Source of the DNA: UBA8079 sp965205535
GTDB taxonomy: Bacteria > Pseudomonadota > Alphaproteobacteria > UBA6615
Length of the DNA: 64,000 nucleotides
Assembly: GCA_965205535.1 (NCBI GenBank)
Contig: CBDBHH010000005.1
Span: forward strand, 1,798,001-1,862,000
Direction of reading: 5' to 3'
The notes beneath the pieces are model-generated. The model saw only the letters and a program-made list of their open reading frames with translations, searched no databases and had not been told where the DNA came from. A program made the translations under genes and the position numbers. Shown here one piece after another: positions 9,421 to 17,609 of the stretch. Numbering within the stretch: the stretch's first letter is position 1; every line of letters begins with the position of its first letter.

Positions 9421-10080
9421 TCAGGTGACCGTCTGCCTGGTGACGGCCAGCGCCCCGTCGAGGGTGCGGTCAACGGTGTCGGAGATGTATGCCGCCAGGT
9501 CGGCCTCGACCGGCGAGCGATAGATGAACTTGCGCACGAAGTAATAGAAAATCGCGGCGTGAATGTTCCAGGCGGCCTCGATCTCGAGATCGGAGATCGG
9601 CACCTGGTCCGGGTCCGGCGCGCCCGCCGTCGCGCGCATCTCCGTGCAGATCGGGATCAGCAGGCGGCTTTCGAGCAGGTCGATATAGCGCCGGTTGATG
9701 TCCTCGCCCGCAAGGCCGGCGAACATGTAGATACGAATCCATTCATAGGTCAGCGCTTCGCTGGCATAGGCATCGTAGAAGCTGACCAACCGATCGCGCA
9801 GGGGCATCGAGCGATCGTCGATCAGCCGTTCCCACGAGGTTTTCCAGCGGCCGATGAAGACCTCTTCATAGACCTTCTCGATCAGGTCCTGCTTTGTCGG
9901 GAAGTAGCGATAGAGCAGTGGCTGGGTGATCCCGAGCCGCTGGGCGAGTTCGCGCGTCTGTCCCGCAAACCCCACATCGGCGAAGAACTGGATGGCGCCG
10001 TCGATGATGAACTGCTCGCGTTCCGCCGGGGCGAATCGCTGGCGCTTTGCATTGTCGGATGTCTTCACCGATACGGCCAT
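9421..10080 (-). CDS. TetR-family transcriptional regulator
   Basis: A 219-residue repressor. The N-terminal helix-turn-helix is clear (FIIDGAIQFFADVGF, then ELAQRLGITQPLLYRYFPTK), and the C-terminal part is a helical ligand-binding domain. The frame is open further upstream, but the ATG at 10080 has AAGGA at good spacing and starts the conserved region. It lies 31 bp downstream of the oxygenase gene on the same strand, so both are probably one operon. The two palindromes at 11184-11250 are the obvious candidate operators. The inducer is unknown. Confidence 0.88.
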   Translation of the reverse strand: MAVSVKTSDNAKRQRFAPAEREQFIIDGAIQFFADVGFAGQTRELAQRLGITQPLLYRYFPTKQDLIEKVYEEVFIGRWKTSWERLIDDRSMPLRDRLVSFYDAYASEALTYEWIRIYMFAGLAGEDINRRYIDLLESRLLIPICTEMRATAGAPDPDQVPISDLEIEAAWNIHAAIFYYFVRKFIYRSPVEADLAAYISDTVDRTLDGALAVTRQTVT

Positions 10081-10111
10081 GCTTGATCCTTGCTGAACGG
10101 GCGTACCGGGC

Positions 10112-11155
10112 TCAGGCGGTGTCGGGCTCGATGCCCTCGGCCTTGCCGCCGGCCTTCGATGAATAGTTCCGATCGATGTACCAGCACACATAGTCGTACA
10201 TCGTTGTTGGCTTGTATTTCAGCTCTTCCCCCGGTTCCGCGAAGTCGGCCGGATCGGCCAGCGTGTCGGGCGCTGCATCGAAGAAGGTGGCCATCGAGAT
10301 GCGGTCTTCTTCGGGCGGAATCACGCGATGCGGCGAGGCGATGAAGCGGCCGTTCGACCAGAGGTTCAGGAACTCGCCCGTGTTGATGACGAGCGCGTCC
10401 TCGTTATAGCCGGCGGGCAACCAGTCGCCCTGGCGCGTCAGCACCTGCAGGCCGGCGACCTTGGTGAGCGGCAGGATCGTCAGGAAAGAGTGATCGCTGT
10501 GGGGCGAGATGCCGAACTGGTTCTCCTCGGGCTCGACCGCCGGGTAGTGGGCGTTACGCGTCCACATGATCGGTTCCTCGAAATACTTGTCGAAAAAGTC
10601 GATCGGTTTGTCGAGCGCCAGCGCGTAGAGCGGCACGAGTTTGCGGCCGAGATCGGCGCATGCGTACTGGTAGCGGACCATTGGCTCACGGAACCCTGCG
10701 ATGTCCGGCCATTTGTTCGGGCCGGTGAAACGGACTCCGTCGCGGACATAGGGGTGGTCTTCTGGCCGGTCGAGACACAGGACCAGGGTTTCGTTCAGAT
10801 CCTGCTTGGTGTTCTCGTTGATTTTCGAGGTGACATAGACCGTGGATTTCGGCGCGATATATCCGACCGATGTTTCGTCGAATTTATACGCGGCCTTTTC
10901 CTCTGCGGTGAGTTTGAAAAACTCTTCCAGTGCTGCGTTCGCATTGTCGACCAGCGTGTGGTCGAGCCCGTGGTTGATCACGACGTAGAACCCGATCGTT
11001 TCCTGGATGAAACGGATGTTGGCCGCGAGCTCTTCGGCAGCACCGGGTTCGCCGGCCAGATACGGCCCCATGTCGAGGACCGGGATTTCCTCGAACTCGT
11101 CGGCCTTGTTCACGGTGCGGTAGTCGAAAATTTTCGGCGCGGTCTGGGTGCTCAT
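10112..11155 (-). CDS. 2-oxoglutarate/Fe(II)-dependent oxygenase, isopenicillin-N-synthase-like
   Basis: A 347-residue non-haem iron oxygenase. The Fe ligands are in PHSDHSF (His-x-Asp) and SPHRVIPP (distal His). RISMATFF carries the conserved Arg that contacts 2-oxoglutarate, and the N-terminal DIOX_N region includes GFYVVINHGL. Family members hydroxylate or desaturate small molecules; the substrate here cannot be read from sequence. The start at 11155 was preferred to an in-frame codon at 11194, which would sit inside the promoter and operator. It is followed by the tetR gene, and its promoter carries two palindromes, so induced expression is likely. Confidence 0.88.
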   Translation of the reverse strand: MSTQTAPKIFDYRTVNKADEFEEIPVLDMGPYLAGEPGAAEELAANIRFIQETIGFYVVINHGLDHTLVDNANAALEEFFKLTAEEKAAYKFDETSVGYIAPKSTVYVTSKINENTKQDLNETLVLCLDRPEDHPYVRDGVRFTGPNKWPDIAGFREPMVRYQYACADLGRKLVPLYALALDKPIDFFDKYFEEPIMWTRNAHYPAVEPEENQFGISPHSDHSFLTILPLTKVAGLQVLTRQGDWLPAGYNEDALVINTGEFLNLWSNGRFIASPHRVIPPEEDRISMATFFDAAPDTLADPADFAEPGEELKYKPTTMYDYVCWYIDRNYSSKAGGKAEGIEPDTA

Positions 11156-11183
11156 TTTTCGTCTCTCGGGTTTCGGATATTCG

Positions 11184-11250
11184 TTATTTAGCACTTGATA
11201 AATAAGCGGTCCGGCTCCTCCCTGTCAATTAATTTATCGTTTGATAAATA
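11184..11250 (-). promoter_or_regulatory. Promoter of the oxygenase-tetR unit with two matching operators
   Basis: Reading the reverse strand there is TTGACA at 11228-11223, then an 18-bp spacer and TATTTA as the -10. Two 18-bp palindromes flank or cover these elements. ATTTATCAAACGATAAAT at 11249-11232 has perfect 7-bp arms. ATTTATCAAGTGCTAAAT at 11203-11186 has one mismatch and covers the -10. Their centres are 46 bp apart. This is the layout expected for repression by the TetR protein encoded in the same unit. Confidence 0.75.
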
Positions 11251-11263
11251 ACAGTTTTGGTGG

Positions 11264-12451
11264 CTACTCCGCCGGTCGGCCACGCCAGCCGACCCAGGCG
11301 GCGATCATGGCGAGTGACTGGGTGCCGAAAATGACCCAGGCCAACGGCAAGTGGGTCGTGCTCGACAGCGCACCGACAAGCAATGTGGCCACTGCCGCCG
11401 TGCCGTACTGCACCAACCCGTTGATCGAGGCGGCCGTGCCCGCATAGTCGGGCCGCACACTGACCGCGGCGGCCATGACGGAAGGAAAGGCGATGGCCAG
11501 CCCGATGCCGAACAGGGACATGGGCGCAATCGCGGCCAGGGGGGTCAGCACGCCGGCCAGCGGCAACGCCAGGTACAACCCCGCGCCAAGCAACCCGATG
11601 AAGGTGCCCAGCACGATCATCCGGTTCACGCCGAGCTTGCCGGTCAGCCAGATGGCGCTGGCATAGCCGAAGAAGGCGCCCAGTGTGCCGGTCAGCATGA
11701 GATAGCCGAACCGGTCGGGGCTGACGCCATAGCTGTCGATCAGGACGACCGGGACCCCGGCGAACCAGGCGAACATGCCGCTGGCGATGAACCCGATATT
11801 GAGGCTGTAGGCCACAAAGGTCCGCTCGCCGATCAGCACCCGGTAGCCGCTCGCGAGCGCGCGGAGGTTGCCGAGCAGATCGGCGCCCTGGACGACGTTG
11901 GTCTCGGCCATCCACAGCGCGCAGTAGATGAACAGGATTGCCCCCATGATCGCGAGGAATATGAAGGAGGCCTGCCAGCCGAACTGGGTGTGGAGATAGC
12001 CGCCGATCGCTGGCGCGGTGGCGGGGGCGAACACCATGACGGTAGAGATGATCGCCAGCGCCCGGGCGGACTGCTTGCGGTCATACAGGTCGCGCACGAT
12101 GGAGCGAACCATCACCATCGAACCCGCGGCCCCGACTCCCTGGGCGATGCGGGCGAAGACCAGCATGGTCATGGAGGTCGACCCGGCGCAGGCGAGGCTG
12201 GCGAGGACGTAGATGGCCAGCGCCCAGAGAAGAGTCGACCGGCGGCCAAAACGATCGGACACGCCGCCATAAAAGAGCTGGGCGATCGCATAGGGAATCA
12301 GGAAGGCGATCAGCGAGCCCTGGACCGTGGTCGAGGGCACATCGAAGGCCCGCCCGATATCGGGGATCGAGGGCAGGAACAGGTTGTAGGCACTCGCGCT
12401 GCTGGAGATCAGGACTGTCAGCAGCGGGATCGTTGGTGGGCGGCGGAGAAT
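11264..12451 (-). CDS. Bcr/CflA-type MFS multidrug exporter with apparent ATT start
   Basis: A 12-helix major facilitator transporter of the Bcr/CflA drug:proton antiporter group. The motif GGVSDRFGRRSTLL (motif A) follows the second helix. The first canonical start, GTG at 12340, would give 358 residues and delete helix 1. The frame is open upstream to a TAG at 12460 and encodes a typical first segment, LLTVLISSSASAYNLFLPSI, so a start at the ATT of 12451 (395 residues) restores the family's length. AGGT stands eight bases before that ATT. It lies 16 bp downstream of the cupin gene, so the two are likely co-transcribed. A sequencing error or slightly damaged gene is the alternative. Confidence 0.82.
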   Translation of the reverse strand: MLRRPPTIPLLTVLISSSASAYNLFLPSIPDIGRAFDVPSTTVQGSLIAFLIPYAIAQLFYGGVSDRFGRRSTLLWALAIYVLASLACAGSTSMTMLVFARIAQGVGAAGSMVMVRSIVRDLYDRKQSARALAIISTVMVFAPATAPAIGGYLHTQFGWQASFIFLAIMGAILFIYCALWMAETNVVQGADLLGNLRALASGYRVLIGERTFVAYSLNIGFIASGMFAWFAGVPVVLIDSYGVSPDRFGYLMLTGTLGAFFGYASAIWLTGKLGVNRMIVLGTFIGLLGAGLYLALPLAGVLTPLAAIAPMSLFGIGLAIAFPSVMAAAVSVRPDYAGTAASINGLVQYGTAAVATLLVGALSSTTHLPLAWVIFGTQSLAMIAAWVGWRGRPAE

Positions 12452-12467
12452 GGCGATCTACCTAATA

Positions 12468-12890
12468 CTAGCGCACCAGCATGTCGGCGGCGGACAGGTG
12501 GGGGACTTCCTCGTCGGAGCCGGCGAAGGTGCGTGTGACCTTGTTGGAGCCGTAGATCCAGAGGATCACCATCGGTTCCTCGCCGATGTTGCGGAAGCAA
12601 TGTTCGACGCCGGCGGTCACATAGGTCGTGTCATAGGCCGTGAGCTCGGTCGTCTCGCCGTCGATCTCGACCTCGGCGCGGCCCGACAGGAGCGTGACTT
12701 GTTCGTCGCAATTATGTTTGTGCAGCGGTGCCGCCTGGCCGGCCGGAAAGGAGCTGATGCCGGTGGTAAAGGCCGCGTCCGGACGCACGGTCGGAATGAC
12801 CAGAGGCGTACTGGCCACGCCACCACCGCGTTCGATGGTTTTGGTTTCGTCGAATTTGAGGATGACATTCTGGGTGTCGGTCTCGGACAT
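12468..12890 (-). CDS. Cupin-domain protein
   Basis: A 140-residue single cupin with metal-binding residues in PLHKHNCDEQV and a second motif ending YVTAGVEHCF. It may be a small-molecule-binding or enzymatic cupin. The frame is open to 12941, but the ATG at 12890 has a perfect GGAGG at good spacing. It heads a probable operon with the downstream exporter. No specific function is assigned. Confidence 0.82.
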   Translation of the reverse strand: MSETDTQNVILKFDETKTIERGGGVASTPLVIPTVRPDAAFTTGISSFPAGQAAPLHKHNCDEQVTLLSGRAEVEIDGETTELTAYDTTYVTAGVEHCFRNIGEEPMVILWIYGSNKVTRTFAGSDEEVPHLSAADMLVR

Positions 12891-12974
12891 GGGTGCCTCC
12901 GTGTTGGTCGGCTTGTTCGGGCAAACCTGCCTAGCAGGCACGGTCGGTGAAATACAGGCTTACGAGTATTTCGG

Positions 12975-12990
12975 TCGTCCAAATGGACGA
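12975..12990. promoter_or_regulatory. Palindrome between divergent cupin and pntAA genes
   Basis: TCGTCC and GGACGA form a perfect 6-bp inverted repeat with a 4-bp spacer in the 229-bp divergent intergenic region. It may be an operator for either gene. No other obvious promoter consensus was found there. Confidence 0.25.
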
Positions 12991-13119
12991 GAAAAATGCC
13001 CCCGGATGCGGCTTGCCCTGCGTGCTGCAGCGCGGCATATTCCCCCCGCACAGTCAGGTGCATCGTGCAGGCGCCGTCCGGTCCCGCACATGTTGGTTCG
13101 AACCGAGGTTCTTCACATC

Positions 13120-14361
13120 ATGAAGATCGCGATTGCAAAGGAACGCCGCCCGCACGAACGCCGCGTGGCCGCGACCCCAGATACGATCAAACGCTACCTC
13201 CAGTGGGGCTTCGACGTGAGCGTCGAGAGCGGTGCTGGCGAGGGAGCATCAATTTCAGACGCCCAGTACAGCGATGCCGGCGCGACCGTTGCGGCGTCCC
13301 GCGCCGATGCGCTGGCGGGCGCCGATATCGTCCTCAAGGTACAGCGCCCGCTGACCGCGGCGGCCGGCGACGACGGGATGGGCGACATCCCCGACGGGGC
13401 GATGCTGATCGCGTTGCAGAACCCGTATGGCGATCCGGCCGGCGTCGAGGCCTATGCGAAGGGCAACGTCACCGCATTCGCCATGGAAATGCTGCCGCGT
13501 ATCAGCCGGGCCCAGTCGATGGACGTGCTGAGTTCCCAGTCGAACCTGACCGGCTACAAAGCGGTGATCGACGGTGCGGCGAATTACGGTCGCGGCATGC
13601 CGATGCTGATGACGGCGGCGGGTCGTATCAACCCGGCGAAAGTGTTCGTGATGGGTGCCGGTGTGGCGGGTCTTCAGGCCATCGCCACCGCGCGCCGCAT
13701 GGGCGCGATCGTGTCGGCCACCGACGTGCGCATGGCCGCCAAGGAAGAAGTGGCGAGCCTTGGTGCGGCCTTCGTGATGGTGGAGCCCGATGAGGGCGAC
13801 ACGGGCCAGACCGCCGGCGGTTACGCCAAGGAAATGTCGGACGATTACAAGCGCCGCCAGGCCGAGCTGATCGCCGAACACATCAAGGATCAGGACATCG
13901 TCATCACGACGGCGCTGATCCCCGGTCGTCCCGCACCGGTGCTGGTTAATGACGACATGGTCGCCTCGATGAAGCCGGGTTCGGTGATTGTCGATATCGC
14001 GGCCGAGCAGGGTGGCAACTGCACCCAGACAAAGCCGGGTGAGCGGCATGTCACCGACAACGGCGTGATTATCCTGGCCGAACTCAATCTGCCCTCGCAG
14101 CTGGCCGCGGATACCTCGGCGCTCTATGCGCGCAACCTGCAGAACTTCATCGAATTGCTGGTCGACAAGGAAGAGAAAAAGATCACCGTCGACTGGGAAG
14201 ACGAAATCATCGTCGGCACCTGCCTGACGCGCGACGGCAAGGTCGTGCATCCCGCGTTGCTGCCGAAAGACGAGACACCGCCGGAACCCGCTCCTGAAGC
14301 GGATGACGCGGCCGACGACGCAGAATCAGACGACGAGACTTCATCCGAGCCGGGAGCCTGA
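13120..14361 (+). CDS. pntAA: NAD(P) transhydrogenase subunit alpha, part 1 (NAD(H)-binding)
   Basis: The 413-residue soluble domain I of the proton-translocating transhydrogenase, which moves hydride between NAD(H) and NADP(H) using the proton gradient. It starts MKIAIAKER. The dinucleotide fold GAGVAGLQAIATARRMGA and the RISRAQSMDVLSSQSN loop are clear, and the RQAELIAEHI and ILAELNLPSQLAADTS regions match the family. A Glu/Asp/Pro-rich tail of about 30 residues follows the folded domain. An in-frame ATG at 13090 also exists, but 13120 begins the family consensus. First gene of the pnt operon, 2 bp from pntAB. Confidence 0.95.
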   Translation: MKIAIAKERRPHERRVAATPDTIKRYLQWGFDVSVESGAGEGASISDAQYSDAGATVAASRADALAGADIVLKVQRPLTAAAGDDGMGDIPDGAMLIALQNPYGDPAGVEAYAKGNVTAFAMEMLPRISRAQSMDVLSSQSNLTGYKAVIDGAANYGRGMPMLMTAAGRINPAKVFVMGAGVAGLQAIATARRMGAIVSATDVRMAAKEEVASLGAAFVMVEPDEGDTGQTAGGYAKEMSDDYKRRQAELIAEHIKDQDIVITTALIPGRPAPVLVNDDMVASMKPGSVIVDIAAEQGGNCTQTKPGERHVTDNGVIILAELNLPSQLAADTSALYARNLQNFIELLVDKEEKKITVDWEDEIIVGTCLTRDGKVVHPALLPKDETPPEPAPEADDAADDAESDDETSSEPGA

Positions 14362-14363
14362 CC

Positions 14364-14771
14364 ATGGATCCTTCGACCCTAGCTGAAAGTGCCGCCCAGC
14401 TTGCCAATGACGCGCAGGGCATCGCCGAGCGCGCCGGTGCGCTGGCGCAGGACGCAACGCAACTCGCGTTGACCCAAACGGCCGCCGGTGGCGACCCTTT
14501 CGTGTTCCTGTTTACCGTGTTCGTGCTGGCCTGTTTCGTCGGCTACTACGTGGTCTGGAGCGTCACCCCGGCACTGCATTCGCCCCTGATGGCTGTCACC
14601 AACGCGATTTCGTCGGTGATCATCGTCGGCGCGCTGATCGCAGCCGGACCGGGTGAGTGGAACATCTCAAAGACTTTCGGGTTCATCGCCGTGATCCTCG
14701 CATCGGTGAACATATTTGGCGGGTTTATCGTGACGCAGCGTATGCTCTCGATGTTCCGCGCGAAGAAGTAG
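14364..14771 (+). CDS. pntAB: NAD(P) transhydrogenase subunit alpha, part 2 (membrane)
   Basis: A 135-residue membrane component that contributes helices to the proton channel of the transhydrogenase. A hydrophilic Ala/Gln-rich N-terminal extension of about 45 residues precedes FVFLFTVFVLACFVGYYVVW. Two more helices (SSVIIVGALIAAG and FGFIAVILASVNIFGGFIV) follow, and it ends QRMLSMFRAKK, as is typical. The separate pntAA/pntAB genes are characteristic of alphaproteobacteria and contrast with the fused enterobacterial PntA. Confidence 0.95.
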   Translation: MDPSTLAESAAQLANDAQGIAERAGALAQDATQLALTQTAAGGDPFVFLFTVFVLACFVGYYVVWSVTPALHSPLMAVTNAISSVIIVGALIAAGPGEWNISKTFGFIAVILASVNIFGGFIVTQRMLSMFRAKK

Positions 14772-14784
14772 CAGAGCGCAAGAC

Positions 14785-16188
14785 ATGTCCGCTTCCCTGA
14801 CAGCATTTGCATATCTGATCGCCAGCGTCTGTTTCATCATGGCGCTACGTGGGCTCAGCTCGCCGAAGACCGCGCGCATGGGCAACATCTACGGCATCAC
14901 AGGTATGGTCATCGCCATCCTGACGACCCTGACCCTGCCCAGCGTGTCCTCGTTCGGCACGATTGCACTCGGCATCGCGATCGGCGGTGCGCTGGGTGCA
15001 ATCATCGCGCTGAAGATCGCCATGACCGCGCTGCCCCAGCTGGTCGCCGCCTTCCATTCGCTGGTCGGCCTCGCCGCGGTGTTTGTCGCGGGTGCGGCGT
15101 TCTTCTCGCCCGAGGCCTACGGCATCGGCACGGTCGGCGACATCAAGGTCGCCAGCCTGATCGAGATGTCGATCGGCACGGCCATCGGCGCGATCACCTT
15201 CACCGGCTCGATCATCGCCTTCGGCAAGCTGCAGGGCATCCTGCCGGGCAAGCCGCTGGTCTTCCCGGGTCAGCATATGGTCAATCTGGGCCTGGGAATC
15301 GCGCTCGTTGTGTGCGTGATCTGGCTGACGGTTGCACAATCCGACACGGCCTTCTGGGTCATCGTCGCGATCTCCCTGGTGATCGGTGTCCTGATCATCG
15401 TGCCGATCGGCGGCGCCGACATGCCTGTCGTCGTGTCGATGCTGAATTCCTATTCCGGTTGGGCGGCCGCGGGCATCGGCTTCACACTGGCCAACCCGGC
15501 GTTGATCATTGTCGGCGCGCTGGTCGGCTCCTCGGGCGCGATCCTGAGTTACGTCATGTGCAAGGGCATGAACCGGTCCTTCTTCAACGTGATCCTGGGC
15601 GGTTTCGGCGGCGAGACCGCGACCCCGGGCATGGAAGACCTCGGCGACCGCACCGTGCGCCAGGGGGCAGCGGACGACGCGGCCTTCATCATGGAGCAGG
15701 CGACCAAGGTCATCATCATTCCCGGCTACGGCATGGCCGTGGCCCAGGCGCAGCACGCGCTGGCCGAGATGGCGCAGGTCCTGGAAGAGAAGGGCGTGGA
15801 CGTGCGTTACGCGATCCACCCCGTGGCCGGCCGCATGCCGGGCCATATGAATGTGCTGCTCGCCGAGGCGAGCGTGCCCTACGACGTCGTGTTCGAGCTG
15901 GACGAGATCAATTCCGACTTCTCATCCACCGATGTGGCCTTTGTGATTGGCGCCAACGACATCACCAACCCCGCGGCCAAGACCGACAAGTCGAGCCCGA
16001 TCTACGGGATGCCGGTGCTGAACGTCGAGGAATCGGGCACAGTGCTGTTCATCAAGCGCTCGCTCGCATCGGGCTATGCCGGTGTCGACAACCCGCTCTT
16101 CTATGAAGACAACACGATGATGCTGTTCGCCGACGCCAAGAAGATGTGCGAAGACATCGTCAAGGCGCTGAAGGGCGGCGGCCACTAG
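14785..16188 (+). CDS. pntB: NAD(P) transhydrogenase subunit beta
   Basis: A 467-residue subunit with a membrane part of about nine helices (residues 1-270) and a C-terminal NADP(H)-binding domain III containing IIIPGYGMAVAQAQHALAEM and the GRMPGHMNVLLAEA and DEINSDF motifs. It completes the transhydrogenase with pntAA and pntAB, 13 bp downstream of pntAB. The complex supplies NADPH for biosynthesis and redox defence. A strong terminator lies at 16299-16336. Confidence 0.96.
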   Translation: MSASLTAFAYLIASVCFIMALRGLSSPKTARMGNIYGITGMVIAILTTLTLPSVSSFGTIALGIAIGGALGAIIALKIAMTALPQLVAAFHSLVGLAAVFVAGAAFFSPEAYGIGTVGDIKVASLIEMSIGTAIGAITFTGSIIAFGKLQGILPGKPLVFPGQHMVNLGLGIALVVCVIWLTVAQSDTAFWVIVAISLVIGVLIIVPIGGADMPVVVSMLNSYSGWAAAGIGFTLANPALIIVGALVGSSGAILSYVMCKGMNRSFFNVILGGFGGETATPGMEDLGDRTVRQGAADDAAFIMEQATKVIIIPGYGMAVAQAQHALAEMAQVLEEKGVDVRYAIHPVAGRMPGHMNVLLAEASVPYDVVFELDEINSDFSSTDVAFVIGANDITNPAAKTDKSSPIYGMPVLNVEESGTVLFIKRSLASGYAGVDNPLFYEDNTMMLFADAKKMCEDIVKALKGGGH

Positions 16189-16218
16189 GTCCTGCCCGTC
16201 TGGGTGCAGCCCGCATAC

Positions 16219-16271
16219 TTCGACAGGCTCAGCATGAGGGCTTTCGAGGGCCTCACCCTGAGCTTGACGAA
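16219..16271. repeat. Dispersed inverted repeat, copy 1
   Basis: Imperfect 21-bp arms, starting TTCGACAGGCTCAG and ending GAGCTTGACGAA, face each other around an 11-bp centre. The same arm sequence recurs at 49674-49738. This is an intergenic palindromic repeat of the REP-like kind seen in many alphaproteobacterial genomes. It is not coding. Confidence 0.8.
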
Positions 16272-16298
16272 GGGCGAGGCCGATTTCGCCAGAAACGC

Positions 16299-16336
16299 AA
16301 AACGCACGACCCGATAAGGTCGTGCGTTTTCTTTTT
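16299..16336. terminator. Strong intrinsic terminator between pntB and rpsU, probably bidirectional
   Basis: A perfect 13-bp stem AAAACGCACGACC / GGTCGTGCGTTTT with loop CGATAA is followed by CTTTTT on the forward strand, and the A-run on the other side supplies a T-run for the reverse strand. It sits between convergent pntB and rpsU and can serve both. Confidence 0.93.
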
Positions 16337-16364
16337 CCTGAAAACAGGAGGTGTTGTCGCGGGG

Positions 16365-16580
16365 CTAGAAGCCTTCGCGTTCCTTGCGCTTGCGCGCGAG
16401 CTTCCGAGCCCGGCGAACCGCTTCCGCCTTTTCACGAGCGCGCTTTTCCGACGGCTTCTCATAGGAGCGACGGAGCTTTATCTCGCGAAATACGCCTTCG
16501 CGCTGCATTTTCTTCTTCAGCGCTTTCAGCGCCTGGTCGACATTATTGTCTCTAACTACGACCTGGACGATAGGAATCAC
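16365..16580 (-). CDS. rpsU: 30S ribosomal protein bS21
   Basis: Small basic ribosomal protein bS21, which sits beside the 3' end of 16S rRNA and aids initiation. The core VVVRDNNVDQALKALKKK and the tail REIKLRRSYEKPSEKRARE are unmistakable. The start is unsettled. The CDS is drawn to the GTG at 16580, the nearest canonical codon, but that GTG lies inside a near-perfect extended Shine-Dalgarno sequence (16586-16573). The codon best spaced from it is the ATC at 16571, giving 68 residues. An ATG at 16613 is also in frame but has no ribosome site. It is divergent from the envelope cluster at 16825. Confidence 0.92.
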   Translation of the reverse strand: MIPIVQVVVRDNNVDQALKALKKKMQREGVFREIKLRRSYEKPSEKRAREKAEAVRRARKLARKRKEREGF

Positions 16581-16586
16581 CCCCTT
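16573..16586 (-). promoter_or_regulatory. Extended Shine-Dalgarno sequence of rpsU
   Basis: The reverse strand reads AAGGGGGTGATTCC, matching the full anti-Shine-Dalgarno complement AAGGAGGTGATC over about ten consecutive positions apart from one G-for-A. It overlaps the GTG and lies at ideal distance from the ATC at 16571, so it decides the start of rpsU. Confidence 0.75.
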
Positions 16587-16776
16587 CCGCACATTTCGGC
16601 CCGCAACCCGCATAAATTCGCGGTTTTCAGTGCCGTCCCCAACGGGGAGGCGCCTTCTAGCACGGGATTGCGCGAAAAGCCAAGGATTGGCGACGATAGT
16701 TTGAGTGAGCATGCCGGAAAATCGCCTTATTTCGACGTTTCCATGGTATCCGGCGGCCCAGGTTGGGCATGCCGAC

Positions 16777-16795
16777 GCGATGGCGATACCATCGC
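16777..16795 (+). promoter_or_regulatory. Hairpin upstream of the envelope cluster
   Basis: A perfect 7-bp inverted repeat GCGATGG / CCATCGC with loop CGATA lies 29 bp before the first gene of the cluster. It could be an operator or a 5' leader hairpin. No sigma-70 consensus could be placed with confidence nearby. Confidence 0.35.
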
Positions 16796-16824
16796 GGGAC
16801 GCGTTTCTGGATGGGAGTATCGGC

Positions 16825-17589
16825 ATGATGATACGGCCGAATTATACAATACCGACGACGGCGGTGGTGCTTGCGTGCCTGCTGGCGCTGGCGTCGGGCC
16901 CGGCAGGGGCGCAGTCAAACCCGTCTTCGAATGCATCCGCCGGCCGGGATGCCGGCACGCTGTCCCATGACTGCACCGAGGTGACCGTCGACTATACCGA
17001 CGACGCCAACCTGACCCGTGAGGAGCGGATCGCGCGGATGGACCGTGCCTTCCAGCGCTCCCTGAGCCGGTTCGAGGAGTGCCAGAGCGAACGCGCGGGC
17101 AGTGCTGGCGGAACTGGTAGTGCCGGCGCATCCGGGTCCGGAACGGCAGGGTCTGCCGGGTCCGAATCCGATGGCGCCGAGACCTCGACGGCGGCGAGCG
17201 ATATCTCCGGGCCGGACGCGCCGGCTGAAGTGCCGGCACCGTCGGGCACGTCGACCGCGGCCAGTGACGTGACCGGCGACGAGCCGACAGTGACGGCCGC
17301 CACGACACCCGGCGCAAATGCCCCCAGCTCGGGTGGAAAATGGGCGCCGCCCGAAGACGCGGCGAACCCGCAAAAAATTGAGGAAAATCCGGCCGGCGAA
17401 GAACCGGTTCGCGAGGCGGCGCGCACCCAGGATAACGGGAAGGTGCCCGAGGATATCCCGCCGGCGGATAACGACAGCGCGCTGGAAGCGCAGATTCGCC
17501 AAGCGGCGATCGAGGAGACGGACCCGGAGCTGAAAAAGCGGCTCTGGGACGAGTATCGCAGGTATAAGGGCCTGCCCGTGGCGAACTAG
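16825..17589 (+). CDS. Exported low-complexity protein, first gene of envelope cluster
   Basis: A 254-residue protein I do not recognise. It begins with a clear signal peptide (hydrophobic TAVVLACLLALAS, likely cleavage after AGA near residue 29). A short charged helical region with two Cys follows, then about 100 residues rich in Ser, Gly, Ala, Thr and Pro with repeated AST-type units, and a helical, charged C-terminus (LEAQIRQAAIEETDPELKKRLWDEYRRYKG). The design suggests a flexible periplasmic or wall-spanning linker with a terminal binding helix. The ATG at 16825 has GGGAG upstream; the longer open frame to 16705 was not used. Twenty bp separate it from the lipoprotein gene. Confidence 0.8.
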   Translation: MMIRPNYTIPTTAVVLACLLALASGPAGAQSNPSSNASAGRDAGTLSHDCTEVTVDYTDDANLTREERIARMDRAFQRSLSRFEECQSERAGSAGGTGSAGASGSGTAGSAGSESDGAETSTAASDISGPDAPAEVPAPSGTSTAASDVTGDEPTVTAATTPGANAPSSGGKWAPPEDAANPQKIEENPAGEEPVREAARTQDNGKVPEDIPPADNDSALEAQIRQAAIEETDPELKKRLWDEYRRYKGLPVAN

Positions 17590-17609
17590 GCGGGCGGACG
17601 GAGACTGAC

